From Haematococcus lacustris (lineage: Eukaryota; Chlorophyta; Chlorophyceae; Chlamydomonadales; Haematococcaceae), in assembly GCA_030144725.1 (NCBI GenBank), contig JASKMD010000003.1, forward strand, positions 5,194,390 to 5,258,389: DNA of 64,000 bases, given 5' to 3'. Positions 12,901 through 23,789 of this stretch are shown in pieces. The stretch's first letter is position 1; each line of letters starts with the position of its first letter. The notes below the pieces were generated by a model, which was given only the letters and a program-made list of their open reading frames with translations, was not told the origin of the DNA and did not search any database. Position numbers and translations under genes: made by a program.

Positions 12901-15900
12901 TTTGCTAGGCCGGCCCACTTGCATGTGTGAACTGCTTTCTGCTCCCACCTGCCGTCCCACCTGCCGTCCCACCTGCCGTCCCACCTGCTGTATGCCTGAC
13001 TATGCCTTAGTATGTTGGCCCCCTCACACCTTGAAAAAACGGCACCACCCTGACCCTGAGCTGACCCTGACCTGACACTGACCTGATACTACTGCTTAAC
13101 CAGTGGTCCCTGGTACCTCTTGACACGACACAACAAACACACCACCTCCCAAGTTCCACCAGCAGGCGTGCCCCTACTGAGGCCTAGGTAGGCCCCATCT
13201 TGACCACGCTCCCTGCCCCACGCTCTTATCCCTTGATCCCATGTGCTTTCCCTGCCTGCCCACTGTCAACAGATAGCAGCTTTTGCCTGGCCCATACCTA
13301 CCCGTCCACTTGCCAACATACCTCCCCTGGCATCCCTCATCAACACAAGATCACATCCAAGGGCAGCCTGCTTGGCCCCCAGCCTGCCCTTTTTCTTTCT
13401 TCTCCCCACTGGCCAGCCTGCCTGCTGCTCCCTACATCCACTTGCAGACATAATGCTCAGCGGCAGTGCTTTGCGTGTCACACCGTGCCGTAACTGAGCC
13501 AACCAGGACCAGTCAGAGCCAAAGCCTCAGCCACAATGCCTGTTGGCATCGACTATAGTTGGCCAACAGGGGCGCACCTCAGGTGCCTGCCGCTGATCAC
13601 CACCACCACCACCACCACAACAGGCAGGTGTACTTGAACTGGCAGCCTCAGCCCCCTTTGAAGATGATGTCCCAAGCCTGTGGCTGCTTGCTTAGGCCAT
13701 GGTGTCGACCAGTGTAGGGTCCAGCATGTTCCTCCCCTGCCTGCCTGGCAGCCCTGCAGTCAGGCCAGCTGCCAGCAGTCCAGCCCTGACTAGCACCGCA
13801 CCTTGACCAGCAGGCGGCCTCGCTCCCCACAGCTGGCTGCCACCTGCCGGGCAGCTTCCCTCAGTACGCCCTCCAGCAGCTCGTAGTCCAGCTGAATGTC
13901 CTGAGAGGCCAGGAATGCCTTGGGGACCGCACAGCAGCAGGCATGCACACAAGGTACACAACTGAGTCACTCTAGAGTGTCACCAGGAATAAGCTACGAG
14001 GTAACAGGTGACCATGAGCTCACACTGCAGCTCAGTGCTTTCAGCAATGTCTCAGCTAGGACATTGTGCAACTGACACTAACTGAAACCATAACCACACA
14101 AACCAGAGTGAAAGGATACTAGAGCAGTCCCTAGCGTGTACAGCCCCTAGCCCTGGCTCTAAAGCATGCAGCTGCACTGGGCCCATTGAACTGCCTCTGT
14201 ACCTGTTGCCTGCCTGTTTCCCTGCCCCATTGTAGACTGGCTGCACTAGCCAATGCGCCTGACCTTGCTCTTTACGTCTTACCCCTCCTCTCGTATGCCT
14301 ACCCCAACACCTGCCCCTGCCCTCCACTGAGCCCAGTCCCTTTCCCTGCTCCAATCTGCCAGCTCTTTGGCCAGCTAAGCAAGCTCCTTGGCCTGCCCTC
14401 ATGCCTGCCTCCCGCCGCTGTGTTTGCCATGTGAGTGCCATGCGCCATGAACTCTGCCCACCCCTAGCCCAGGCCCACATCCGCAGTCACCTGGGTGGCT
14501 GACGGCTTGTGCCCACCGCCTCCAGCAGCTGCTGCTTCCCCTGTGTTGCCTCCAGCACCCACTGCATACTTTGCGGAGATGGCGCCCTGTGCACTCACAA
14601 CACACCAATACCAACACCCAGGGCCCTGTAGCACCTGCCCTGTAGCACCTGTCTGCCTCCCCCTTCACCCGCCAACCACCTGCCAACCCTTCACCACATG
14701 GCACTGCTTGCAGGCTAGGCCCTGTCATCAGTACGCCTGGGCTCAGGCATTGCCAGCTGTCTTGCTCCTTTCACTTCCTGCGCCTCTCTTCCCCTCTCCT
14801 CTGTTACCAGCGCTTACGCTCGCTTGAGCCCTGGCTCTGTCAGCAGTCTAAGTCCCTGCCATCTCACATGCACGTCCCTCTCCCTTGCAACCAACTTGAC
14901 AACACCACAAGCCACCAGAGCATGCCAGGCAAACACCCTCCTTCCACCAGCCCTACCCTGTCTCTGTCACACATTCACACCTGGCATCTACACATCCTCC
15001 TTCTCGTCACCACCTCTTCCTAACCTCCTTAACCACGCCTCAACCTCAGCAGAGCCCCTCTCCCTCCACCGCAAACCTCCCATGCAACTTCCCACGCCCG
15101 TGCTAGGACCTCACTCCACTCCCACCCTCACCACCACACTCCCTCCCTCCCTTCTGCTAGGTCACTCTTTCTCAACCCACACCCTACTGCCACAGGCACC
15201 TGCCCTGTCCCTGTCACGCTCACACCAGGCACTTACACACTGCAACCTCCTACGCAGCACCTCCCTGTCTAAACTGAAACCTCCATCACACTTCCGCACC
15301 CACTCTCCTCCATGCCCTCACCTGAGGTAGTGCCTGGTCCAGCGCTGACTCCAGGATCACTGCCTCCCCTCTGCCCACTGGCAGCAGCCCCCGCGGCACC
15401 CCTTTCCACGCCACCGCTGCCCCCTCCCCTCCTGCCCCTGGCGCCCCACCCCTACCCCTTGACTCCAGGGTGTCAGAGGGCAGGATGGTGGGCAGGGGCG
15501 CTCCCTCCCTGTGCAGGCCCTGGGCAAGCACCTCAAAGCTAAGGTCGTCATGGGGCTGCTGGCTGGTCCAGGCTGAGCTGGCATGGCCACCAGTGCTTCC
15601 TGCACCTGGCGCCTGTGGCACCTGGGCTGAGCTCCCTGGACCTTGGCTGGCCTCAGCCCTGGCCTGACCAACGTGAGGTCGACCAACTGATCCGGGTGGT
15701 CCTGTTGATCCACGAGATGGTGATTCACCTGTGGCGCCGAGGGTTGAGGGGCTGGGGGCGGTGCGTGGAGGGGAGAGTGCAGTGGCAGGGGCTGCCAAGG
15801 ACCTTGTGGCAGCATTGCGCCGTTGTGCAGTGCTAGGGCTGAGGTGGCCAGGCAGGGCTGCTGCTGCTGTAGCACTGCGGGGGCCAGCAGAGTCAGGACT

Positions 15901-16804
15901 GAGGTGGCCAGGCAGGGAGGCGGTGCGCACCCCAGCCTGTTGCAAAGGCAGGTCGTTCAGGGAACGCAGGACCAGGGTGCTGCGGGCCTTAAGCTGGGCC
16001 TGGGAGGGTGGGCGGTGCTGCGGCTTTCCATGCACACTGACACTGTCAGGCGACTTCAGGTAGCTCAGCACTGTCTCCACTCCTGAAAACACGCCCAGGA
16101 ACACAGTGGCAAGCATCTAGAGTTTGGCTCTACACCGCACTTCCCCTCAGTTTCTTTACAGCGGCAAAATGCTTAGCCGCACTGCGGTTGGCTGACGATC
16201 CGATGCACAATCCTAAGCTCAGGTCAGGTCAGGTCAGGCTACCGCGTCGACAGGGTTACTGAGTCCCAGGGACCAAGGTGACCCTTGCCTTGCACCCAAT
16301 CAATGCATGAGAACGTGGGTGTAGGCCTCCCAACAGCATCCTTTGCGCAGCTGTGGGTGCTTAAGCTATGTGCATTGCATGTGCAGAATGCATATTACCC
16401 AGCTTTGGCCTGCGTTGCTTATCGTGGTGTATTAATGCTGGTGCGAGAGCCGCCTGGGCTGTGTAGTTGGCGGCACCATTGCACTTGGCATGCTGACAAA
16501 GAGGTGGGGGCATACCTGCTATCTCTGCCTTAAGCAGCTCTATGTCTGCCAGGGCATCTGATGGCACATAATCTCCTCTCTTCACTTGCACCAAGCTGCC
16601 ATCTACTGTTGGCTTTGTAAACATGCAGCTTGGTGCCAGAGCTAGGGCGTTGCCCAAGGTTGAAGTTACATCTGCACGAGGAGGTGCACACGTGAAAGCG
16701 GGTCGGTACATGTACAGCATGCGACCGTCCGCACCCATTTGACTCTCTAGCTTCTGCGCGTAAGCACGCAAGCGGCTACGGCCTGCCAGCTGGTGCGGTT
16801 CCAT
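939..16804 (-). CDS. large coiled-coil / EF-hand protein with axonemal dynein light chain-like segment (probable ciliary protein)
   Basis: Twenty-two exons join in perfect phase: 16804-16516, 16082-15322, 14586-14491, 13918-13802, 12803-12660, 12111-11983, 11655-11554, 11308-11217, 10917-10838, 10452-10352, 9939-9847, 9442-9369, 8889-8783, 8590-8410, 7943-7832, 7346-7281, 6717-6637, 5738-5667, 4959-4797, 3871-3556, 2641-1645, 1430-939. The product is 1,554 residues. Residues about 383-577 form a long coiled coil that opens with RQVAASCGERGRLL (406-419), the hallmark of p28-type axonemal dynein light chains. An EF-hand spans 840-868, with loop DTDEDGLISYDQ at 851-862 assembled across an intron. 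The last third is low-complexity Ala/Gly/Pro/Gln. ATG at 16804 is preceded by an in-frame stop. The family suggests a flagellar or axoneme role (inference). The family is seen only by motif, so no gene name is given. Introns carry many simple repeats. Confidence 0.85.
4728..4823 (-). repeat. duplicated exon end with second splice donor
   Basis: About 30 bases at the 3' end of exon 19, including CTCGACCAG and the following GT donor, recur about 66 bases downstream inside the intron (4728-4758 versus 4795-4823 on the plus strand). The upstream copy keeps the reading phase used by the gene model. Confidence 0.7.
5749..6137. repeat. 17-18 bp minisatellite in intron
   Basis: Around 20 imperfect copies of a unit reading GAGAGGGCAGGAGGTGTG on the plus strand fill the intron between exons 17 and 18 of the minus-strand gene. 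Copies alternate between GCAGGAGG, GCAAGAGG and GCGAGAGG. All frames on the minus strand stay open, which creates false long reading frames rich in SHL and PL. Confidence 0.9.
6866..6908. repeat. (GTGGGA)n microsatellite
   Basis: A short pure hexamer run inside an intron of the large minus-strand gene. Confidence 0.85.
9257..9298. repeat. (GAGAGG)n microsatellite
   Basis: About seven copies of a purine hexamer inside the intron between exons 12 and 13 of the large minus-strand gene. Confidence 0.9.
10236..10335. repeat. TTGCCTGCTGG minisatellite
   Basis: Imperfect copies of an 11-12 base unit (GGTTTGCCTGCT) lie in the intron just downstream of exon 10 of the large minus-strand gene. Confidence 0.75.
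11455..11525. repeat. 15-bp tandem repeat
   Basis: Four to five copies of a unit like GTGACTTGGAGT sit directly downstream of exon 7 of the minus-strand gene, inside the intron. Confidence 0.75.
12943..12989. repeat. 11-bp tandem repeat
   Basis: Four copies of CCCACCTGCCGT-like units lie in the intron between exons 4 and 5 of the large minus-strand gene. Confidence 0.75.
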
Positions 16805-17735
16805 TCCTTGCAGAGCGCTGCTCCAATGTAGCTAGTGTCCCAACACACTGAACGACGAGCTGGCAGCAAACAATGCAAAGCTCGGCCATGTTGATGAACC
16901 GGGCATAGCTGGGCCCTGGGCTGGGACCTTGCAGGACAACGTCTCGCTACAGTGCCACTACGAAGATAGCACACAAGGCACCGGCAATGACACGCAAATG
17001 GAACCCGAATTTCCTGGTTTTCCTGTTGATTTTCCGCAATTACCGCCAATTTCACCGGCGAAACTTTTTCATCCTTCAACGCGGAGGTTTGTGCTTGCAG
17101 ACTCGGCTTCAACATGTCAGTTGTACATGTTCTATGTTTATCTTTAGACGGAGGTCTCTACTAAGCGCTCATACTTTGAAGTCCTGCTGTAGCCCTGTTA
17201 GCCCTGTTAGCCCTGGGTTGCGGTCATAACAACGAAGATGAATACAGAGGCACAGAAGCACCAGGTACATGTAATGCTCGTCGTAGCATCGGTCATTTGG
17301 CTTCACAGCAGGCGCCTCAGCTTGCATCTAGAAATGGTCAGAAATGGGACCGGAATGATGCCCCGTGTCCCGGCATGGTCTGCCAGGTCTGCCAGGACTA
17401 GTGTTAACGGCAAAGGCTGCATGTCCATCCGCTCCGAATGCCCCAGAATGGCTACCACCATACTCACTGCCCGCAATCAATTTGCCCTGTATCCCTATCC
17501 TCCCCCTACACTTCTTCACATGAGTGAGTAATCGATGTTCCTAACACACACACATCCTCGCACACACATCCCCTTTGTTACAAATTGTTAAGGGCAATCG
17601 AATTGTTTGTTTAATTGATTCGTGGCATGATACACATGTCACTATTGCTGCCGCTGGTGCCGCCGCTGCCGCTTCCGCAGCAAGTCTTTGTCGCGCACGA
17701 CCACCCACTCCTGGCCTGGTCTGCCTGGGTTAGAC
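16805..17735. promoter_or_regulatory. divergent intergenic region
   Basis: This 0.93-kb gap separates the start codons of two divergently oriented genes, so it should hold both promoters and 5' UTRs. No TATA box or other element stands out clearly. Short open frames occur but none has family motifs or flanking splice signals. Confidence 0.5.
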
Positions 17736-20700
17736 ATGGCGCGCAATCAGTTCCACGGAGCGACCGATGTGAAGCGAATGCGCTGTAAGGCAGCAGTAGT
17801 AGACATGCATGGTTCTCACTATGCCAAGTGCCCGCAGGTAGCCCAACTTTTGACCCCGGCAAACGCGAAAAGGCTACGTGCCGATGGCGTGTGGGCTCCT
17901 CAGCTGCAGCAGACGGTGGGGTTTTCGCTCGGCGATGGCGGGCGACCCAAAGCCGCGATTGTATGTCCTATCCCCGAAGAACCGCGGTTTGCCGTGGTTG
18001 CCGCTCCCATCGCAGCACTGCGTCAAACGATCACCTGCGAGTGTCTACAAAGTACATACATCAACCCCTTCGGTTGCTCCACTTTTGGCTATGTCTCACG
18101 CTACAGCCCCACCTACTGCTGCTGCTGCTGCTGCTGCTGCTGACTTCACAGCCTGTGCTGCTTGTGGCGCAGTTGATAGCATTCCTAGAGCAGTATGCTG
18201 AGGCCAGTGGGCCCTTCAAGTGGTCCCGGCTGGGCAAGTTCCTATTCACCAACCTGCTCCCTGGCAGCAGCCCGGTACGCAACCATTGACCACTGGGCCC
18301 AAAGCTGCAAAAAATGACAGCCCCACACCTCACACTCGTGCAGCGGCTGTTGGCACTAGCCCTTGTGTAGCCAAGGTTTGGGTCAGCATGCAGCAGCAGC
18401 CTCTACAGGCTGAGCACTGGTCGCCATTGACAATCTGGTCTCTGGACTGCGGCATTGCGCTATCACTGCCCCTATCACAGCCCCTGCTGCTGTGGCCTGT
18501 GAATGTGACATGCATTGTAATATGCATTCATCACAGTGCATGTCCCCATGCTTCCATGCGCCTTGCATGAAGGGAGCAGCAGCCGTGGCAGCAGTGGCAA
18601 GTGTGATATGGCCTTGTAAAGCCACCTGTGTGGCATGGCCTCCTATTGCTGTTACCATGTCGTGAGTATATCTCAATGCTGTCTTCACACCAAGCTCTAC
18701 AATGAAGACTGCAGAAGACCACCTCATGTACCTGCTGTTGCCAGGCCCTGGCTAAGGCTGACTTCGCAGTGGAGGAGGAGGGTGAGGAGGCAGACGAGCA
18801 TGTAACTGCCAGCCCCAGGAAGGTAGGCCTTGCTCACTCCTTGCTCTGCATGCAATGCAATGTCTCCAAACCTCGCATGCACTCATGCTATTGTCGAGTA
18901 TGAAACCTGGGTGTATGAATGTGGGCGAGTGATGGCAGTCTCTCATGCTGCCATGCACCTGAGCGGTGCTGATAAGCGGCCCTTTGGAAGTGCGAGAGTG
19001 AGTGACATCGCCTCCTGGGTATATGTAGGTATGAGCAGGTGTTAGCTGATATGAGCCTAGTGGCGCAATGCCTCCGAGGAAGCGGCCCAGTAGTGCGGAT
19101 CAAGAGCCGCATGCAAGGTGCTGCCGTGCACCTGACAATCTAGAGACGTTATGAGAATATGCAAAGTAGAGAAGGTAGCATCCCTCCAGGCAGGTGGTAG
19201 CACCCCTCCAGGCAATTCAGAGACGTTATGAGAATATGCAAAGTAGAGAAGGTAGCCTTCTGCTGACTGCCTCAAGGGGAGGGCAGCTTGTGTGGTGGGT
19301 GTGGCCCCCCTTGTGTGCCTCCCCTCTGTTCCTTCCCCTCTGCTCATTTTTCCCCCTTCGCTGCACCCCTTGCTGACGCAGGCCATGTCAGGGCCGGCAC
19401 AACATCCGTTTGGCAAAGTGCAACCTGTGTTCAATACACCCACCAAGGACGGAGCAAAGCCCACAGAATGCAGCCAGGTGGGTGGCCTGCACCAGAGAGG
19501 AGCTGGACGGTTGGCCATGCACATGACTCTTGCGACCTTGAAGCGTGTGTGTCCTCCTCCACCCTGCCCCGGCCCCGTCCCTGGCCCCTACTATGGCAAC
19601 TCACATGTTACATGTCACATGTTTGTACGCTTGCATGCACTCATGCTCTCACAGGGCATGCCGTGTTATTGATCACACATGCAAGCTGTAGTCAGAGTGT
19701 ATGTGGGACTTTGCATAACGCTTTGTGCAGGGCTCTGTTGGTTTGCTGGTGGGAAGGTCAGCTGCAGCGGTGGGCTGGCTGCTCTTCGTGCTCCCCTTCG
19801 TTCCCTTTCCTCTGCTCAATACTTCTGTCTTTGTGCTCCATACTGACTCAGTTTGTTGAGCCCCTTGCTGCCACAGTCTCTTGTGCTCCTTGCTGGGTTG
19901 CTGGGTGTTTGAATGTGTGCGAGTGACGGCAGTCTCTCATGCTGCTGGGCATGTGACATACTGTAGTCAGAGAGGATACGAGAACAGACAGGATGTACCA
20001 GGCAGGCTGCTGCTGACTGCCTCCAGGGGAGGGGAGCTTGTGTGGTGGGTGTGGCCCCCCTTGTGTGCCTCCCCTCTGTTCCTTCCCCTCTGCTCATTAT
20101 CTCCCCCTTCGCTGCGCCCCTTGCTGACGCAGGCCACGGCAGGGCTGGCACAACAACCGTTTCGCATAGTGCAGCCTGTGTTCACAACACCCACCAAGGA
20201 CGCGGCAAAGCCCGAAGAGTGCAGCCAAGTGGGTGGTCTGCCACAGAGGCAGCTGGACAGTTGACCATGCACATGACTCTTGCACCCTCATCACGTTCCT
20301 GTCCTCCTCTGCCCTGCCCCTGCCCTGGCCCTGGCCCTGGCCCCTGCCCTGGCCTGGCCCCTGCCCTGGCCTGCTTTGTGTGTGGTGGGCTGGTGCTGGT
20401 GGCGATGATGATGGTGATGGTGATGCTAGGGGGTGCTCCCTGGCCCCGCCTATGTAGACAATACCTCCCGGTGCTGCTGCTCGCAGGCCCCTCAGCAGCC
20501 CTCCACCCCACTTGCCTCACAGCCCTGCTCCCCGGCAGATGCACAGCCAATCACCCCACCCACTCCCATGCCAATCACCCCACCCACTCCCATGCCAGCC
20601 GCCACACCCACTCCCATGCCAGCCGCCGCACCCACTCCCATGCCAGCCACCCCGCCATGCCTCACAGAAATCACACCTGCGGCTAGCCGGTCTTCGTCCA

Positions 20701-21239
20701 TCACCCCGCCCGCGCTGTTACAGCCCACAAACGGGCCTAAACCATTGTCACCGGAAGCCACTGAGCGGAAGTTCGCGGCGCTCAGCAAGCAGGGCCTCCT
20801 CAACATGCTGCAGCACGAGGACGTCATCCTCCGAGCAGACTGCAGCACGCTGACCTGGGCCCAGCTCGCGCTCCGCCTCCCCTTACCCGTGTCTGAGCTC
20901 AAGCAGCTTGGCAAATTGACCACCGCGGCCGCTATACGGGAGCAGCTAGCGGTGAAAGGCATCATCCCTGCGCCAGACGATGAGCGGCCGTCCTGGGCAG
21001 CGCTTGCCCAAAAGGTGTTGCGGGCAAAGAAGCTTGCGGCGGCGGTGCGGCGCAGGCCGTGGCGAGAGACGGACATGTCTTTGGACGACTTGAAGCTGCT
21101 GCTGAGTGACGAAGGGCATGGCGCGGAGGTGGAGCGCATGGCGAAAAAACGTGACCCGCTCGCAGAGGACGCGGACTGGCGCCAGCTGGCGGACAACCTG
21201 ACGCTGGCACTGGGCTGCGTCGCGGCAGAGCCGGTTTGA
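17736..21239 (+). CDS. unknown protein with duplicated exon and W-x-x-LA repeats
   Basis: Six exons, all phase 0: 17736-17837, 18152-18274, 18745-18822, 19382-19477, 20133-20228, 20487-21239, giving 415 residues. I do not recognise the family. Exons 4 and 5 are both 96 bases and encode near-identical 32-residue segments with the shared core VQPVF.TPTKD.AKP.ECSQ. The last exon opens with a Pro-rich stretch built from a 24-bp repeat encoding TPMP. It then folds, by appearance, into helices with three copies of a W-[AR]-[QA]-LA motif at W289, W335 and W396. An acidic patch (EEEGEEADEH) sits in exon 3. The repeated TPTK suggests phosphorylation or docking sites (inference). The ATG at 17736 is the first in a clean exon ending at a consensus donor; a missed small exon cannot be excluded. 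Confidence 0.7.
18890..20285 (+). repeat. tandem genomic duplication containing exons 4 and 5
   Basis: Sequence around 18890-19520 recurs at about 19895-20285, including the intron text before each exon (CTTGTGTGGTGGGTGTGGCC) and the exons themselves. Offsets are about 995 bases at the left end and 751 bases at the exons. The first unit therefore carries roughly 245 extra bases, which include two copies of a 34-bp repeat at about 19146 and 19230. Confidence 0.9.
20550..20665 (+). repeat. 24-bp coding repeat (Pro-rich)
   Basis: Five copies of a unit containing CACCCACTCCCATGCCA lie in the last exon of the unknown gene and encode TPMP repeats alternating with ITPP, AATP and AAAP. Confidence 0.9.
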
Positions 21240-22630
21240 CGTAAGCGTGGAGTAATCAAGGCAGAGGCGGAGGCTATCACCGGGTCAACGGTGATGGGGG
21301 AGTGTAGCATCACGTGGGGTGGCCTGTCCGCCTCTCCCAACCCCACCACAACCTTCCAATCTTATCAGTAGAGTGAATACCTGCTCACGTCATTGTGTTC
21401 ATCTGTGTGGGTGCGTCTGGCCTGGCACCGCTTACGTTCACTGTTGCTCAGGTTCCCAAGTTAGCAACCATCAGACTTATCAGTGCTAGTCAATGCTGCA
21501 TGCTGCCAGTCCTCAAACTAACCAGTGCTGCACCAGACACATGCAGCTGCAGAGCGCTTGTTGCCTGACACAGACCCTTGCCAGGTGTTCAAGCATGCAT
21601 GCATATTGAGCAGTACGTAGCCTGACCGCTCATGCCATATCACTGTGTGCCTCACACAGCTTCTGACTGCAGCACCCACCTCATACCTGCTTACAAGGTG
21701 CGCACCTCTTTTGACAAGCCATGGCCTAAGCCTTGGCCTAAGCCTTGGCCTTGGCCTTGGCCCTGGCCTTGAGATTGTTGGACACTCTTATGGCGTGCCT
21801 GCCATAAATATACATGACGTTTGCCTGCCATAAAACAGATGTCATTCCTCTCGCTGCGTGCACTACATAGGTATGCCAGTGCAGATTGAACAGCCTCAAC
21901 ATGCAGGTATTGATCAGTGGGGGAATTGTTGGGGCCTTTTTGGCCACGTGGTTGCCGTAACACAGTACGTTACCCGACATGACCTGTGACGGTAGTTGCC
22001 TAGCAAGGTTGTTGGTTGAACGCTCAGGTGCTGATAAGTGGTATAGAATCAAAACCCTCGCAGGTTCGCATGGCATCGTGTAGCATCGATGAGGAGAAGC
22101 CCAGTGGTCTTAGGAGGACATGCCACCGGTGTAGGGATTTGTGGTCATCAAGGGTGCACCTGAGTACCCACAGGGCGGCAGTAGTCGGCATGTCTTGCAT
22201 GGAAGTCTCGACTTGAGTGAGTGGTGTCGCTGATAAATAGTAAAACTGCTGTTGAGGCCTCGATGCGCCACCTGTTGTAATGCGTGGCAGTAGTTGCCAG
22301 GGTTGATAATTCAAAGACATGGTTGACTAGCCTCAAATCTGCCCGTGTTGAATGGTTTTGTCGTGTGGTGCAACACTTTCATACCTAGCTGGGCTGCGGA
22401 GCCATGCTGTAGACCCCACATTGACTTGGGTTATTGCACCTTTGCGCAGTTTAGGGCATCTAAGGGCATGGTCCAAGCTCCTGCCTAGACCAGTGGGTTG
22501 GGGAGCCACGCAGCAAGCGCTCCCTTGTGGTAGCGCATCTTGGACAACCACACTGCCGCCAGGAACTGTTCTCGCCACATCCCCACATGCAGCCGCCAGG
22601 CTCAGTCACTCAGGGTCTTGTTCAACTCAG

Positions 22631-22961
22631 GCGTCCCCAACTAACAGAAAACATACACATGTTAATCAAAACCCCGCCGCGTCTCAGCCACGTGGTTTCT
22701 TTTCATGTTTCGCACATCCCCGGATATGTTCACTCTCGCAGCTACGCGGTGCAATGTGTCTCAATAAATACCGTGCAGTGTGCTAAGCACAATGGCGGCT
22801 CAAATCTTTGCATTCAAATGCATGGGTGTTTTGCCCATGCGGGCCGCCAGGCTCAGTCACTCAGGGTCTTGTTGTGTCAAGCGAGCATGGCTCCAAACCC
22901 CTTGGCTTGACCTCGCTATTACCCCATGACAGGATCATCATTTTCTGTTAGTTGGGAACGC
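22631..22961. mobile_element. MITE-like element with 21-bp terminal inverted repeats
   Basis: The ends read GCGTCCCCAACTAACAGAAA and, on the other strand, GCGTTCCCAACTAACAGAAA, a 21-bp inverted repeat with one mismatch. The interior has no transposase. About 120 bases of the left half reappear, diverged, near 58724. No target duplication was found. This fits a short non-autonomous DNA transposon. Confidence 0.65.
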
Positions 22962-23159
22962 CCGACAGGATGTCCGTTCCCCGGCACGGTCTCCCTGAGC
23001 AGTCAGGGAGGCAGCGGACGTGCAGATGCCCCAGGCAGCAGCCCATGCTATCACCATCTTCATCGTCATCATCACTGTCGTCATCATCATGACTAGGGTT
23101 CGTCCGCAGCCATCAAAGCATGCTATTCCCACCTATACCTATTTAGCTTGCTGCGACAA

Positions 23160-23425
23160 CATACATCCAGTGTCCTTCTGCATCACCTCCCTCATGGACC
23201 CGCATTGGCTAAACCAGGGCCCCTCACTAGGGGTGATGTCTCGTCTGTATGGAGTACATGGCATGGGCGCCTCTGTGCCACCTACAACATTGCCTGACCC
23301 CTGTGACAGGGCTATAGCCTAGAGTTGGCATGACAAACATGCATTGATGTCAGCTGATGTCAGCTCAAAGGGGGCACACGCTACTGTGCCTCAGCAGGCT
23401 GTTGCTGCTGCTGGGCCTTGGGTCC
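23160..23425 (+). repeat. dispersed repeat, copy 1
   Basis: This stretch matches 27245-27520 in the same orientation with scattered differences. Shared landmarks are CACATGGCATGGG, GACCCCTGTGACAG and CTACTGTGCCTCAGCAGGCTG. The two copies bracket the exonuclease gene. Confidence 0.85.
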
Positions 23426-23656
23426 TCAGCGTCGGCTCAGCGGGAGCCCCACATCAGCCCCGCCCTGCCCAGGCCTTTCTCAGTCACTGTGCATAAATGT
23501 GCTACACACCGCCAATGCTGTCCTGGTCCAGCTTCCTGGCAGCTGGGACAGACTGGCTGGCCTCAAGAGGTTGGCTTGCCCACCCCTGTCCACCCTTGGC
23601 TTGGCGTGTACACCCTTGGAGACTGGCTGTTTACCCAAGCCCTGCCTCCTTACCCC

Positions 23657-23745
23657 CACGCAGATGCTCATGCAAATGCCCACGCAGATGCCCATGCAAA
23701 TGCCCATGCAGCTGCCCATGCAGCTGCCCATGCGGCTGCCCAGTG
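23657..23745. repeat. 12-bp minisatellite (GCAGATGCCCAT)
   Basis: About seven imperfect 12-base units downstream of the exonuclease stop codon; no coding role is apparent. Confidence 0.8.
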
Positions 23746-23789
23746 CACAGTGTGCAGCGTACTCTAGCTGCCTGGCAGCTGTGGCAGCT

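Larger units (their letters stand above)
21240..23789. other. intergenic region with dispersed repeats
   Basis: No exon was recognised between the two convergent genes. The region holds a 331-bp inverted-repeat element, a 31-bp exact direct repeat (22592-22622 and 22843-22873), one copy of a ~270-bp repeat shared with the far side of the exonuclease gene, and a 12-bp minisatellite. Confidence 0.6.

Noticed and set aside
22618..22930. tRNA or other structured RNA genes in the AT-richer intergenic stretches
   Set aside because: No A-box/B-box pair or cloverleaf could be drawn by eye here or elsewhere in the window.
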